Assembly (NCBI GenBank): GCA_030374805.1
Contig: JARGSG010000251.1
Location: 164,242 to 228,241, forward strand
Length of the DNA: 64,000 bases
DNA from: Gracilaria gracilis
Lineage: Eukaryota; Rhodophyta; Florideophyceae; Gracilariales; Gracilariaceae
Reading direction: 5' to 3'
Under the pieces are notes generated by a model, which did not search any database, was not told where the DNA came from, and saw only the letters and a list, made by a program, of their open reading frames with translations. Made by a program: the position numbers and the translations under genes. Each line of letters begins with the position of its first letter. Position 1 is the first letter of the stretch. Shown here piece after piece: positions 1-10,660 of this stretch.

Positions 1-89
1 CAATCGAGCGTGAGACTGGTGGGTTCATCACTAAACAAGTGCGATGTAGCAGTAGCTTTATCTCTAACCACGCGCATGACATCTGGCAG

Positions 90-619
90 GTAACATAATC
101 GGGTGCGTGGAAATGGGCGCGGTAAACGCACAAACCATAATGAGGGACGGAGTAGAAGACCAGATCTCAGCGTGGTCTCGCAAGGACATCCAGTGCGACG
201 GAGAGGTATACATGGGCAATCTGGCGGTGACGAGCAACTGGCGTGGTCGCGGGGTAGGCGCCAAACTGGTGCACTCGGTGATGCAGGAAGCGCGCAACTG
301 GTGGGACGCACGTGTGGTATGGGCGCATGTGGCGGACGACAACAAAACAGCCAAACGACTGTACAGACGACTGGGCTTCGGCTGCGCCGCCCAGGAACCG
401 GAGTGGTACTCACAGATCGGCCGCGAACGAAGACTGTTCCTGTTCCGCGACACGAACGCCGAGCTCGACGGCGAAGCAGCGGCATCGGACTGGGGCGCGG
501 CGCGCACCACGGCGCTGCGGAAGATGAACGTCGTGGAGTACCTGCGCTACTGCCTGTACGACCTTCGTCGCACGCGCGAGCACAACGAGCAACAAGACGC
601 CCGCCGTGACAGGCGCTGA
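90..619 (+). CDS. GNAT N-acetyltransferase, plastid-type (3' exon, partial)
   Basis: Carries the acetyl-CoA binding core of a GNAT acetyltransferase: a beta strand (IIGCVEMGAV), then the motif A loop NWRGRGVGAKLV and the motif B stretch NKTAKRLYRRLGF. The ending EPEWYSQIGRERRLFLFRD resembles the plastid GNATs of plants, which acetylate plastid proteins and metabolites; this is family knowledge and not seen directly. The N-terminal part of the fold is missing and the frame is closed upstream by stops. A 3' splice site (AG at 88-89) preceded by a branch-point-like CTAAC at about 64-68 suggests that this is the last exon and that earlier exons lie left of the window. If the gene is intronless the first ATG is at 113, but that would give a truncated domain. 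Confidence 0.7.
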
Positions 620-929
620 CTCAGCGCTGAGCGAGCACAATTCGCAGTCGCTTCCCACGTGTGCGTCGCGTACACGTTCGCGCCGTGCAAGCCGCTGGCG
701 TGCTGCCGCGCGCATGATTGGCCACAGAGCTCGCACAAGTCAACGCGTGGTGCCTCTGACGCATCATCTCCACCGCGCTCCCGCTCGCGCCGCGCTTGTG
801 TGCGATCGCCATTGCCATCGCCGTCGCTCGAGCGCGTCTGACCTTGTCGCCCTCCCGCCGACGTCCCCGCTTCCCTTCCCTTTCCCCTTTCTTAAGTGCG
901 TCGAGTTGATCATCGTTTTGCATCGCATT

Positions 930-1391
930 ATGATCGCCCCCGCTGCTTCGAGAACCGTTAGGCATTCCTCTTTAATTGGCGCTCTGGTTCGTGCTTCCTC
1001 TCGTTCGCTTGCGCCGCACACGCGTGTGCTACCCGCTGTTTCGCAGCTTGTGGCGCGTCGATACGCCGCGAAGAGCGATGGACCAAGCTTGGTTGCCGAC
1101 GTGAAGCCTGGTACTCCTGGTGAAATCCCCAGCATTATCGATCAAGCTACTGGCCTTGAGCGTGCTGAAATCGATCATCCAGACCTATTCAAGCACAACG
1201 AGGTCTTGCGCGGTCCGTTCGGAACCTACGATAATCCCGTCAAGATCCAATCTGCGTACGACTCCAGAATTGTCGGCTGTACCGGAAAGGCTACTCCAGA
1301 TGACCATGACCTCGTTTGGTTGCTCGTTGAGAAGGGTGAGAAGTGTGAGTGCAAAGAATGTGGACAGGTCTTTGAGCTAGATCCCTTGTAA
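930..1391 (+). CDS. COX5B: Cytochrome c oxidase subunit Vb, mitochondrial
   Basis: A 153-residue protein of the nuclear-encoded COX5B family (Cox4 in yeast), a zinc-binding subunit of respiratory complex IV at the matrix side of the inner membrane. The first 45 or so residues are basic, rich in Ser/Arg/Ala and nearly free of acids, as expected of a mitochondrial presequence ending near RRYAAKS. The conserved body holds GPFGTYDNP and SRIVGCTGK, then the C-terminal CECKECGQVFEL with the zinc cysteines. GCTG in place of a second upstream cysteine is like the plant form. The longer open frame reaches back to 606 but has no ATG before 930, so 930 is chosen. Intronless. It lies 310 nt downstream of the GNAT gene on the same strand. 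Confidence 0.9.
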   Translation: MIAPAASRTVRHSSLIGALVRASSRSLAPHTRVLPAVSQLVARRYAAKSDGPSLVADVKPGTPGEIPSIIDQATGLERAEIDHPDLFKHNEVLRGPFGTYDNPVKIQSAYDSRIVGCTGKATPDDHDLVWLLVEKGEKCECKECGQVFELDPL

Positions 1392-1590
1392 AAGTCGTTG
1401 ATAGCCCATTCGCTGCCTCTGCTCGTTTTCGTCGGCTCTTCGTGTGTGCGTTGCGCCATCCGTAACTGTACGTGTCCAATTCCGCACCTCAATGTATAAC
1501 TTTAAAACTATCGTCACTGTCGCCGTTGTTCTTGCGCCTGTGTCGCTTGTAATACGTTGCGGAAACACTCTACTTTTGTCATTCCATCCT

Positions 1591-3897
1591 CTATAATCTT
1601 TCAAAACAAACCTCAAGTTCACAAACGCTACACTTCTTTGACCACGTATCCCCTTCAACGTGCACCCCTTCATCAAAAACGTGTTCGTGCTCCTTTCCTA
1701 CCTTTAGTTTTTCAGCCGCAGCCTCATCACCGTCCTCGCAACGTTTGTTCATCGCCTGCAGTCTACTCGACCCTCCCTTTTCTCTCGCAGCCTTTTTCAA
1801 ACCTTCCCTCTTTTGATCTGCTTCAAAAGTACTACTGCTCACTCCACCGTACTTCTTCCTCACTTTCTGGCCCATCTTCACAGCTCGCAGTAATTTTGCC
1901 CACTTTGCCAAAGCCTCTTCTTTCGCACGCTTTTCAGCTCTCTCATGTGCAACTCTCCCAATTTCTCGCGCGGCATCTCGAACCACATCAGCGTTTTCTG
2001 CAGCCACAACCACCCCCTCTATGCGTGGAATTGATCTCCCACCTCTAATATCAAACCCAGTCATCGCCGGTGCAAAGTCAACTTCCACTTTTCTTGCCGC
2101 CACTTTTGCGTACGGTACATTAACATGTTCCGCCCCGTCTGGCAAGTGATCAGGTGTCCATAGATCAACGTTTCCGCGAACACCGCGAGGCACCTTTCCG
2201 TCCTTGCACGGAGCTATTTCCAGAGGTTTTGTCTGCCAGTCCCCAAACAAATGCACCTGCGTATCGGTGCCATTCTTTGACTTGACTGACTTCATTGCCT
2301 TGGAGTTTTGCTTCACCTCTCTCATCTCTCTGATCCAGCGATCCTTTGTATGCAACAGTTTAACATTTGCTCTCAAGAAAATGGGTTCCTCTTTGATGTA
2401 GCCAACAATAGGTTCCCTGGGCCATATAAGCTCATACCTTTTTACATGTCTCTCCAGAATATATCTTGGGTGCTTTTGTACTGCTGTCATAGTCGTGGGG
2501 ATCTTCTCTTCCGCAGAAATCGATTCAAACTCCTCTAGTTCACTTTGCAAAGCTTTGTCGCCTTCAACGTCAGAAGAAATACTCAAGTTCTTCAAAACGT
2601 TTTCGAACACTTTCCCTTTCGCTCTACAATCTTCAGCCTGCAACCAGTTGCGCACGTAGCGTCGGGAAACATCTGTGAGACGGCCATTTTCAACCGCAAC
2701 AACATGAGAGTAGTACTGCTCCTTGACCCGACGAATGGGGTCGTTGGATTGCTGCTGCTTTTTGCGACGAGTGCTCTGTTGTCGACGGGTTCTGCGCCTG
2801 GGAGTGTTCTTCTCGATAGCGTCTGCACCCATGAGTTTGCTGTCGAAAATAGGTGCAGAAAGGAGCCCAACATCTATAACGTTTCGAGAATATCCCTGAT
2901 TAACCTGCCCGCTGAAAACGTCACCAACAATCCACGCCGAATCTTCAGGTGACCAAACCTCAATCCATGCGTACAAAACAGATTCTGTAATATCGCTTGC
3001 TCGGGCATCAACGACTTGATGTCTAGCACTATATGGTTGCTCCTTCTTACTTTGCTTAACACGAAATTCCACAGGTTGCAACGCCAACACAAGCCTACAT
3101 CGAAGGTTTTGTGCTCTGACAAGAGCACATGCAAGAGATGCAATATCTATCAACTCTCCCTGGGCCTTCTGTGCACACGAAATGACTCGTTCCGACGCAT
3201 TGCATGCTCTTGTAAACACACATTGTGATCGCAGGTCTCCTTGTTGAGTGACGAGGACAGACATTTGAAATGTGGAACGCATCCACAACATAAATCGTGC
3301 AAAGTTTTGTTTAAGGTCATCTGTGTGCAGAAACGTATCTTCGGGTAGAACGCTCAGGGCCACAGCACGGCAAAGGGAATGATTCGCAGCAGCATCTTGT
3401 CGCAACATGTGCGAAGCAAGCAAAACTAAATGCACAGTATGGATGCGAAGACGAGACCTTCTGAGCTTTGCGGCGAGCTTTCGCCGCATTTTACTCTTCT
3501 CTCGTTCTGAGAGTTTTTTCTTTTGTTCTTCAAGTCGCTGGCCTCCTTCCTTCGACTCAGGGACTCGGGCGTCACCTGTGCTCTTATCCGCATTGGCGTC
3601 CACTGAAGCCCCAACGGCATTCACAGTGCTCTGATCAACATGAACATGTTCCTCCCATTCATCGTTCGAATCATCATCATCTGAGCCCTCTGCATTTGTA
3701 ATCAGAGATGTTTTCCGTCGTTTGTGATACGGCACTCGCGCCACATGTGTGTTTGAAGACGAACCAGTGGCGTGTACCACAGGCGAGTATTGGGATGTTA
3801 GCGCACTCCCTTTTCGTTTACGAGCGGATGTGACGGCGCGACGGACGGCGTTCTGCGAGAAACCGTTCAGTGTTCTCTGCGGTTCAGAATCACTCAT
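1591..3897 (-). CDS. XPC: DNA repair protein XPC/Rad4
   Basis: A single 768-residue ORF. XPC/Rad4 recognises helix-distorting DNA damage and starts global-genome nucleotide excision repair. Residues about 150-330 form the transglutaminase-like Rad4 core (LIDIASLACALVRAQ, then HQVVDARASDITESVLYAWI and WIVGDVFSG). Residues about 460-640 match the three beta-hairpin domains: HPRYILERHVKRYELIWP begins BHD1, and the run NVDLWTPDHLPDGAEHVNVP through DFAPAMTGFDIRGGRSIPRI is the BHD3 signature. The N-terminus is basic and disordered with a KRRK-type nuclear signal, and the C-terminus has HEHVF and a CSVC pair. The ORF ends in TAG at 1591, showing that TAG is an ordinary stop here. It is convergent with COX5B. 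Confidence 0.9.
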   Translation of the reverse strand: MSDSEPQRTLNGFSQNAVRRAVTSARKRKGSALTSQYSPVVHATGSSSNTHVARVPYHKRRKTSLITNAEGSDDDDSNDEWEEHVHVDQSTVNAVGASVDANADKSTGDARVPESKEGGQRLEEQKKKLSEREKSKMRRKLAAKLRRSRLRIHTVHLVLLASHMLRQDAAANHSLCRAVALSVLPEDTFLHTDDLKQNFARFMLWMRSTFQMSVLVTQQGDLRSQCVFTRACNASERVISCAQKAQGELIDIASLACALVRAQNLRCRLVLALQPVEFRVKQSKKEQPYSARHQVVDARASDITESVLYAWIEVWSPEDSAWIVGDVFSGQVNQGYSRNVIDVGLLSAPIFDSKLMGADAIEKNTPRRRTRRQQSTRRKKQQQSNDPIRRVKEQYYSHVVAVENGRLTDVSRRYVRNWLQAEDCRAKGKVFENVLKNLSISSDVEGDKALQSELEEFESISAEEKIPTTMTAVQKHPRYILERHVKRYELIWPREPIVGYIKEEPIFLRANVKLLHTKDRWIREMREVKQNSKAMKSVKSKNGTDTQVHLFGDWQTKPLEIAPCKDGKVPRGVRGNVDLWTPDHLPDGAEHVNVPYAKVAARKVEVDFAPAMTGFDIRGGRSIPRIEGVVVAAENADVVRDAAREIGRVAHERAEKRAKEEALAKWAKLLRAVKMGQKVRKKYGGVSSSTFEADQKREGLKKAAREKGGSSRLQAMNKRCEDGDEAAAEKLKVGKEHEHVFDEGVHVEGDTWSKKCSVCELEVCFERL

Positions 3898-4681
3898 GTT
3901 GAGTGCCCGGCAGCGCTGACTGGATGTCTTAACACATGTCGTGGGGCGAAAGCGAACGCGTTGATATTGTGTGCATCAAGGAACAAGTCAAGTGGGTAGA
4001 TTAACCTGCACAAGAGTCCCGTCATGCAGCAGTCGTTTATGTGTATGGAATGCATACTATGGATGCACTTTTCGTCCTCAAAAAATGAGGTTCTGGTAGA
4101 TACTAATTTTGTTTTTGACCTCACGGCACTCAAGCCCCGGCTGTGCAAGGCGCTCGTAGATACATAGAGAACAAACGTTTCTAAGGAATGTTCATGTTGC
4201 AACTCTAGCTAGAACACTGCTACATGCGGTTTCTGTTTACGAAATAAGCAGACTGCTAAGCAACAAGCAGACACTGCTTGTTATTTTCACAACGATTTAA
4301 GCCTGGCCTGCTCAGGCCTGGTGTGGGGTGCAGAGCTAGACAACAGACTACCTGTTTTTTGCAGGATAAAGGTGTTCACTGAACACTGTTCAGGCTTGCA
4401 TCAGCAATTGAAGAGACGAATGTTTAAGAGAAAACATCGGTTCAGTACCAAAGGTTTCAAAGAAAATGTAGATACATTTTGCCTCTTTCCACAGAGGAGC
4501 TCAATAAAAGAACTCAGATCGATGCATTTTGCTTGTCCAAAAGGAAATTTTCCAGTCCCCTGGAGTTCTAGTAGAGCCTGCTGTGCTGAACAGAACTAGA
4601 GCGTCATGATATGTTTCAGTTCTTGCTCCGTGAATTGATTTTCATATTCCGAACGTTTCGACGCCGCTGCGAATTGAACGT

Positions 4682-4975
4682 ATGACGGCACCACCGATTG
4701 CTTTTACCCTGCATATTGAAGAAGAGGAGGTTAACATTGATCAGTTGTTGGGAATCCCTGGTTTGCTCGAGTTTGTAAACAAACATCGAGATTTGCTGGA
4801 GTGCACTCGCAAGGAATTTTTCTACAGAGAGCTTGTGAGCAAGTATGAAAAACATCATAGCACTCCGGCGCTCTGCCGGTGCTCTGTACCGGATCACAAC
4901 TCTTTTACAACAAGTTTATTACTGTACTTCACTTTTCTTCTCCAGTGGGGTGGTGAGGGAATGATGTTCACGTAA
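4682..4975 (+). CDS. Hypothetical small ORF (97 aa)
   Basis: I do not recognise this ORF. Its first 60 residues are acidic/amphipathic and look protein-like (for example NIDQLLGIPGLLEFVNKHRD), while the last 35 are of poor quality. It starts at an ATG, but nothing upstream confirms a promoter and no partner gene is near. It could be a relic of a longer gene or chance. A homology search with residues 1-60 would decide: a hit to any conserved family supports it, none leaves it as noise. Confidence 0.2.
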   Translation: MTAPPIAFTLHIEEEEVNIDQLLGIPGLLEFVNKHRDLLECTRKEFFYRELVSKYEKHHSTPALCRCSVPDHNSFTTSLLLYFTFLLQWGGEGMMFT

Positions 4976-5217
4976 AGGAAGATGATGATGGCCACCATGG
5001 ATAAACCACTATCCATAGGGCACAGATACTTTTGTGTTGGCTCTGTCGAGCAGAATGTCAGCTCCAAAGTCTACCAAAAGGAAATGGCTGCTGGAGTTTG
5101 GACGTTTTCTCAAACAGTTTTGTAGGAAGAGAAGATTGGCATGTCGTTTCGGAGCGGCAAGCGTCGCATTCAGATTCGGATATTTTCATGGGCTTGTCTG
5201 ACACGCCTCCACGTGGA

Positions 5218-5272
5218 GATCAAGGCGCGCCGCGTCCTGGACGCTGCGTCCAGGACGCGGCGCGCCTTGATC
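5218..5272. repeat. Perfect 55-nt palindrome (27-bp arms, 1-nt centre)
   Basis: Arms at 5218-5244 and 5246-5272 are exact reverse complements around a single T at 5245. The arms start with GATCAAGGCGCGCC and are very GC-rich. The sequence just after it (GGACGCGGCGTCC near 5278-5290) repeats part of the arm as a smaller palindrome. It can form a cruciform or a 27-bp RNA hairpin with essentially no loop. It is not followed by a T tract, so it does not look like a terminator. Confidence 0.95.
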
Positions 5273-5564
5273 GTCCGGGACGCGGCGTCCACCTAACGAA
5301 GCGATCTGGTTTCCTCCGCGGTGCGTTTCGGACTGCGTCACAACGTGCACGTCCTCCCACGCGCGCTTTTGTCTCTCATCACAGCGCCGTTGTCGACAAG
5401 TTCATCTTCTCTCAACCCCTATTCATTCATGGTTCTTCTTCCTCGCCCGTAGTTTCCCTGCTTTTGAGACCGCTGCATTTTCACGCAACGCTTGTTGCGT
5501 GCTACGCGGTCGTTGGTGATTTGGCTACCACTTCGAATACTCGGCTCCGCCATAGCCGTCTGCC

Positions 5565-6620
5565 ATGTCGAGCATGTTACGCGCCGTTGACTTTGGTGTC
5601 GCAAGCGTTAATGTTCCGAACGTTCGTTTCAGCAAGAGACCCGCTACTAAACTTCGCCATGAGTCGCCACCGATACGTGTATCTGCGTCAAGCACCACCA
5701 AGTCACTATCCATTCCCGAAAATCTCGCGTGCGGCGCGATAGGGCGTACGGCCCAGATCATTTCTACTTTTCCTATCGATACCATCAAGATCAGGGTTCA
5801 AGTCTCAGGCATATCGGTCTCGTCATCGTCGGTTGCAGTCTCACCCATTTCACGTATTACATCTGCAATCACTCGAGGTCATTTATACCGCGGTGCCGCA
5901 GTATCGCTCATGGGACAGGTTCCTTATGGAATGCTCACGTTCGGTATCTATGAAAGCTTGAAGACCTTCGTTGCGCAGTCAGAATTGCATACTCTGCCAG
6001 AATGGATGAAGACAGCATTGTGCGCAACTATTGGCGATGCTATTGGTTCATTGTGGCTCACTCCTTCAGAGGTTGTCAAATCGAAGACACAGGCCGGTGT
6101 GTTTGCATCGCCAACGCAGGCAATCTCCCACATTTCCAAACAGGGGCCATTGGCGTTCTACCAAGGCTACTCTGCAGCGATCGCAAGAGACATTCCGTTT
6201 CGCATTATTCAACTCTTAATGTTCGAGCGTTCTCGAGCCTGGTACATGAAGCGAACAAACAAGACCGTTGACCAAATCAGTCCCATTGAAAACCTTTTGA
6301 TTGGCGCGTTTGCGGGAACTATCACTGGCGCCTCAACATGTCCGCTCGATGTGATTCGCACAAGAATGATGTCACAACCGAAGGGGACTTATAAAAATGT
6401 TATTGACTGCGTGGCCAAACTGCTGGCGAAGGATGGACCGGGTGCTCTCATCAGAGGTATAATTCCGAGATGTTTTGTCATTGGCCCTTCTAGTGCAATT
6501 TTCTTTTTCACGTTTGAAGCGGCAAAAGCGTTTTTCCGAGCTAGAAAAGCTTCTCCTGCGCTGCGGCGCGCGTCCAATTCGGGCATCTGCTCGAGACGAC
6601 CACAAGTCTCACTGTGTTAA
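5565..6620 (+). CDS. Mitochondrial carrier family protein, SAM-carrier-like
   Basis: A 351-residue SLC25-type carrier with the three expected repeats, each with its signature: FPIDTIKIRVQ, LTPSEVVKSKTQ and CPLDVIRTRMM. The middle motif with PSEVVK and the overall order resemble the S-adenosylmethionine carriers (SLC25A26, plant SAMC), which exchange SAM for S-adenosylhomocysteine across the mitochondrial or plastid envelope. About 50 N-terminal residues precede repeat 1, rich in Ser/Arg/Ala, so an organelle targeting peptide (perhaps plastid) is likely. The start is the first ATG, at 5565. Intronless. The substrate is inferred from motif similarity; another organic-solute carrier cannot be excluded. 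Confidence 0.85.
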   Translation: MSSMLRAVDFGVASVNVPNVRFSKRPATKLRHESPPIRVSASSTTKSLSIPENLACGAIGRTAQIISTFPIDTIKIRVQVSGISVSSSSVAVSPISRITSAITRGHLYRGAAVSLMGQVPYGMLTFGIYESLKTFVAQSELHTLPEWMKTALCATIGDAIGSLWLTPSEVVKSKTQAGVFASPTQAISHISKQGPLAFYQGYSAAIARDIPFRIIQLLMFERSRAWYMKRTNKTVDQISPIENLLIGAFAGTITGASTCPLDVIRTRMMSQPKGTYKNVIDCVAKLLAKDGPGALIRGIIPRCFVIGPSSAIFFFTFEAAKAFFRARKASPALRRASNSGICSRRPQVSLC

Positions 6621-8024
6621 TAAGGCACACGCCGCAAGAGCGAAAGGGAGCTGGATGTTCAAGCTGAAATGCGTGTATGGAAACGGTTGTGACTGCAGTT
6701 TGTTTTTCGGGGGGAATATGATTTCCATCTTGAACGTGTACACATAGGGTGTGACAAGGTGAATCAAGGCGTTATCCTTGGGTATATATGCGTCGTTAGC
6801 GTTACCCCTAACGTGGAGGGGATTTATTTGTGGATGCAGGCTGATTGTTGTGGCGGGAATTCATGTGGGCGGCTTTGTGGATGTGTTTGTGCTTTTTTGT
6901 TTCGGTGCTTGTCTAAGCGAATTTGCAGAGCTTAGCGCGCGCGTGAAGCAGTTGAAGCAACCGTTTTGGATGGTGTTTGTGTGCGAGCGTTACCAGTATG
7001 TAGAAGAATAATAATGACACAGGGACGACAACGTATAATCTCGATCTCGCTGGCTATGGTACTGGCGTATAGGAGGAATACTATTGCGCTTAAGTTAGGG
7101 AAAGAGAGAATGTACATGTGCACGTTGTTCAGCCAACGATTGGAACGATGATGAGTGTGCAGAGGCCAGGGCCGGGAGTTAGATTGATTGCTTGCGTGCT
7201 ATTGAGTGAATGGTATTGACACGTTGTTGTGTGATAGGCGTTTCCGTGGTGTGTATTAGGCGGGACGTTGGGCGCACGTTTATGTGGCGGTTAGACACGC
7301 ACGGCGACCTTACACAAAGTGCATGATATATCACAGCATATCAGTTTTCAAGCAAGAAGGATGAATGAGCAAAGGACACGCAGAAAAGGGTACTTTTTGG
7401 GTGGTGTTCAGGGAATGTATGCTGAGTGTGTTGATGGGGAGGGTGTTCGTCTGGCATATGGTGGCTGAAAAAGGTGCGGTGATATGCGGCGCGGCTGTAT
7501 CTGCGCTCGCAAAGTCAGTTGGTTGAACAGGGGGGATTCAGGGAGGTTTTTTGGGTGACATGGTGGCGTTGTAACGGCGCGGCGCGTGCACAGCAAGCGA
7601 GGGTGTGAGGAGATGGGTTGCAAGCACGGTGAGAACGGTCGGTGTCATGAGCTCATTCCAATTGCTGTGTTTAAAGACGTTGGACCTTGACAGACATGGA
7701 GCTGTGTGGTGTTTGTTTTGACTGCGGTTTGATGAGCACGCAATTTGCTGCAAATGCGCTGATAGCGGCGGGTGAAGAACACGGTTGACGGGTTGTGGTG
7801 CAAGACTGCGCTTAGCACAATAGGGTGATGAGACGTTTTCTTTTTGTTCAAGTGTTTGGGAGAGTACGGTTGTGATCTTGCTTTCAAGGAGCTTGACATC
7901 TCTTGCAAGACGACGGGAGGGCGATGGAAGGGGTGGCGGTGAGGGTGCCACGACAGCAAAGAAAATGAAATGTTGAGTGGCGGGGCGGGCGGGCGGCGGT
8001 AAGTGGGACAAGCGCCATGTCGCA
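6621..8024. other. Non-coding stretch, G/T-rich on the plus strand
   Basis: About 1.4 kb after the carrier gene with no convincing ORF on either strand. The plus strand is rich in G and T (many GTG/TTG runs). It leads into the low-complexity island. No RNA gene was recognised. Confidence 0.5.
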
Positions 8025-8046
8025 GGGGGGGGGGGGGGGGGGGGGG
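8025..8046 (+). repeat. Poly-G tract (G22)
   Basis: An uninterrupted run of 22 G on the plus strand. A matching run of 22 C lies 650 nt downstream. Runs of this length are prone to slippage and G-quadruplex formation, and their exact length in an assembly is unreliable. Confidence 0.9.
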
Positions 8047-8255
8047 CGGACAGGCGAACAATCAGAAAAGCTAACTAACGGCGTATGTACAGTAATATTG
8101 TATATGCGCAGTGTGAATTGATGAGCAGCCACAAAGAGTGAATGGTACGTGTGCGCGCGTTGTGTTTGGTATATATATATAACGCAGCCGATACGATTTC
8201 AAGGCGGTGCGCCCCAAAGGCGGCGCCCGTGATCATATCGAATGATCGCTTTTGA

Positions 8256-8275
8256 GCGCGCGCGCGCGCGCGCGC
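8256..8275. repeat. Alternating GC dinucleotide tract
   Basis: A 20-nt strictly alternating GC run, a sequence with high Z-DNA potential. A similar tract (about 8799-8817) lies further on. Both sit in non-coding DNA. Confidence 0.85.
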
Positions 8276-8361
8276 ACAAGTTGAATTAATTGGATTTGTA
8301 CGTGTCCCACAGCGACATTACATACAGGTACATGATGATGCAAACGCGCGCGTGATTGGCG

Positions 8362-8456
8362 CGTCGCCCGCCGCCGCCGCTTGCAGCGGTGGCGGTGGCG
8401 GCGGCGGCGGCGGCGGCGGTGCCGGTGGCGGGGACGGCGGCGGCGGGGACGGCGGC
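8362..8456. repeat. GGC/GCC trinucleotide-rich tract
   Basis: Interrupted CCG repeats followed by GGC repeats, nearly mirror-like around the CTTGCAGCGG segment. A sister tract of GCC repeats lies at about 8744-8785. The short ORFs it opens encode only poly-Ala/Arg/His and are not credible proteins. Confidence 0.75.
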
Positions 8457-8697
8457 ACACGCTTTATCCGCGTAGATATGTAAAGTTTTATCTACACGGT
8501 AGATAGCCGCCAACGCCACGCCCAACTGCGCCCCGTTTTTTATTCGGTTAACAAGCGCGCGAGTGCCTAAAACGCTTTAAAACATACGCGGCTAACGTTT
8601 TTCTCGTTTTCACGCAGCGCTGTCCGGTGGAACTGTTTGATTGCCAATGGAATCACACTTTTAACATCATGTTCCGCCGCGTCCCGTCCCGTCCCGT

Positions 8698-8719
8698 CCC
8701 CCCCCCCCCCCCCCCCCCC
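8698..8719 (+). repeat. Poly-C tract (C22)
   Basis: An uninterrupted run of 22 C, preceded by GTCCC repeats at about 8681-8697. It is the strand-inverted counterpart of the G22 run at 8025-8046, with no obvious homology in the flanks. Confidence 0.85.
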
Positions 8720-9177
8720 TCCGCAACGCGCCGCTGTCATTGCCACCGCCGCCGCCGCCGCGCCGCCGCCGCCGCCGCCGCGGTCGGTGGGCGGGATGGC
8801 GCGCGCGCGCGCGCGCGGACGCGGCATGGGAGCACACACTGCTACGGATCGGCGCACACAATACAGCTGATAACAGGTAACCAAAGGTACATGCGCTTGA
8901 TGAGCGCTCAGCAACGTCATCAAAGCAAGGCGCGCTTCGAGAGCGCGCCGCAGCACGCGCTGTAACGAATGATGCACCAGTCAACAAGCCGTTGGCAGCG
9001 CGCTTGGTATGTAGCGTGCCAACGCGCGCAGCCGCTTTAAAAGTGACAGTTTTATAATGCTTATCAACTCGATGTTTGAACCGATGATAGCGCGTGGATG
9101 TTTGATTCGTCGCGCGCTCTCGAGTCATACCCCGCCGCCGCCGCCCGCCTGTGTGGAATCACAATTGCGCCGCAGCT

Positions 9178-9360
9178 CGCACACACACACGCCCACACGC
9201 AGTCACTCACACACGCACACACACGCACGCACGCACGCACGCGCGCTGAACAGCCGTTTGACGACACGGCTGCGCGCGCGGCACAAACTTATATAAATGC
9301 GCGCACAACCAACCCAACCACACACACCCACACACATGCACACAAACACACAGCACAAAA
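9178..9360. repeat. CA-rich and AACCAACCC-containing tract
   Basis: Interrupted CA/GCAC repeats from about 9178 to 9243, then an AACCAACCC block at about 9308-9322 running into more CA repeats. The same AACCAACCC plus CA arrangement recurs near 11923 and 12430. Confidence 0.7.
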
Positions 9361-10506
9361 CTGTTGTGCAAACTCGGACATGCGCTCATTGTACCGAAGA
9401 CGGAGCGGCCGCATGACGCAGCGTTTCGCGAAGCTGCCGCCGTCGCTGCGGCGGAGCCGCAGCGGTCTCGGCGGCGGGAGCGCGGGTTCAGCCACTGCCT
9501 CGTCCCGACCGCAACCGCAACCCGACCCACCCGTACGCCCAACCGGTGATCATGATCTGCAGCTCGGCGGTCGCGCTTGTCGCACGTACAACGCGGCAGC
9601 GTGGGCCTCGCCAATGAGTGATTCTGAGGCGCGCTGCAGTCGCCGCGTCAGCAACAAATCAGTTTGCCGCCACCCAACGCGCAACGGCGGCAGCGGCACG
9701 GCGGCGGCGGGTGGCAGTGGCGCAAACCGGTTACGTGCATGCATTCGCGGTGGAATGAGCTGCGTGTCGGAGCAGCTTCTCGGACGGTCGTAGCGACCAT
9801 GAACACACAGCCTGCGAAGTTTGGCACACAGCCGGGTCACAGCGGCAACGGCACCCGCCCCACCCCGACCGGCCCCGACCCACCCCGCCCAACCCGGCCA
9901 GCGGCAGTTTTGTGTACGGGGGGGGACGGGGACGGCGGCTGGGTTGGCCTGGCAGGGTCACCTGGTTCTTGGCGGGCGCTGCGTGCCAGTGTGAGGCGAG
10001 GCGGTCGCTGCGGTTGATCGCCCGAAGTTGAAAAAGCGCGCGGCGACAGGCAGCCACGTGCGGCACGCGCTGCGCAAGGCCAAAACAGCACGCAACGGTG
10101 ATTTGGCGCGCGCTGCCGTTCGACGCGCGCGCAAGTTGGCGCACGCCGCCGCAGCGCCCGCCGCACCTTGGCAACACGTGCTTCTCCGTGTACGGCAGCT
10201 GTAATTGTAATAAACGCTCTCGCGCGCACGTAGACGCGCCACACGGTTGGCGTTGATCTTCATGGCCGCTGTGCCGCGATTGGTTGGCGTTTGCGTGTTG
10301 GGTTTGAGTGCTTGCGCAACAAAGCGATCGATTGGGTTCGCCCGTGTTGGGTCTGCGTGTTGGCGTCTGCCGCCGCCGTTGCCGCCGTTTGGCAGTTGGG
10401 TTTGGTGTTGCCGTCTGCGACTGTTGCGCGTTTGGCCGTTGGGTTTGGTGTTGGGTTGGCACTGCCCATACGGTCGTTGGGCCACGGCTTTGGCCGCTGG
10501 CGCAGG

Positions 10507-10625
10507 TTAGCGCGCGCTCAGCGCAATGCCGCCCACCACGCCGCACAGCGTGGCGCCCACTAATAGCAGCAGCAACACGCCGCCCCACCACACGCCGTAC
10601 CGTGTGAACTGCGCGCCGGCGGCGG

Positions 10626-10660
<35 letters not shown>

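Larger units (their letters stand above)
3898..5564. other. Intergenic region upstream of XPC and of the carrier gene
   Basis: About 1.7 kb between two divergent genes. It contains a short hairpin near 4262-4285 (arms AACAAGCAG/CTGCTTGTT), the large palindrome at 5218-5272, and one weakly protein-like ORF at 4682-4975 described separately. I see no tRNA, no known RNA gene and no recognisable transposon ends. The ORF at 5032-5742 reads straight through the palindrome and is probably spurious. The promoters of both flanking genes must lie here, but I could not point to a defined element. Confidence 0.5.

Noticed and set aside
606..929. Upstream extension of COX5B
   Set aside because: The frame is open but has no ATG and overlaps the end of the GNAT gene. 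The presequence starts naturally at 930.
5032..5742. A 236-codon plus-strand ORF
   Set aside because: It reads through the perfect palindrome and overlaps the carrier start in another frame. The composition is not protein-like.
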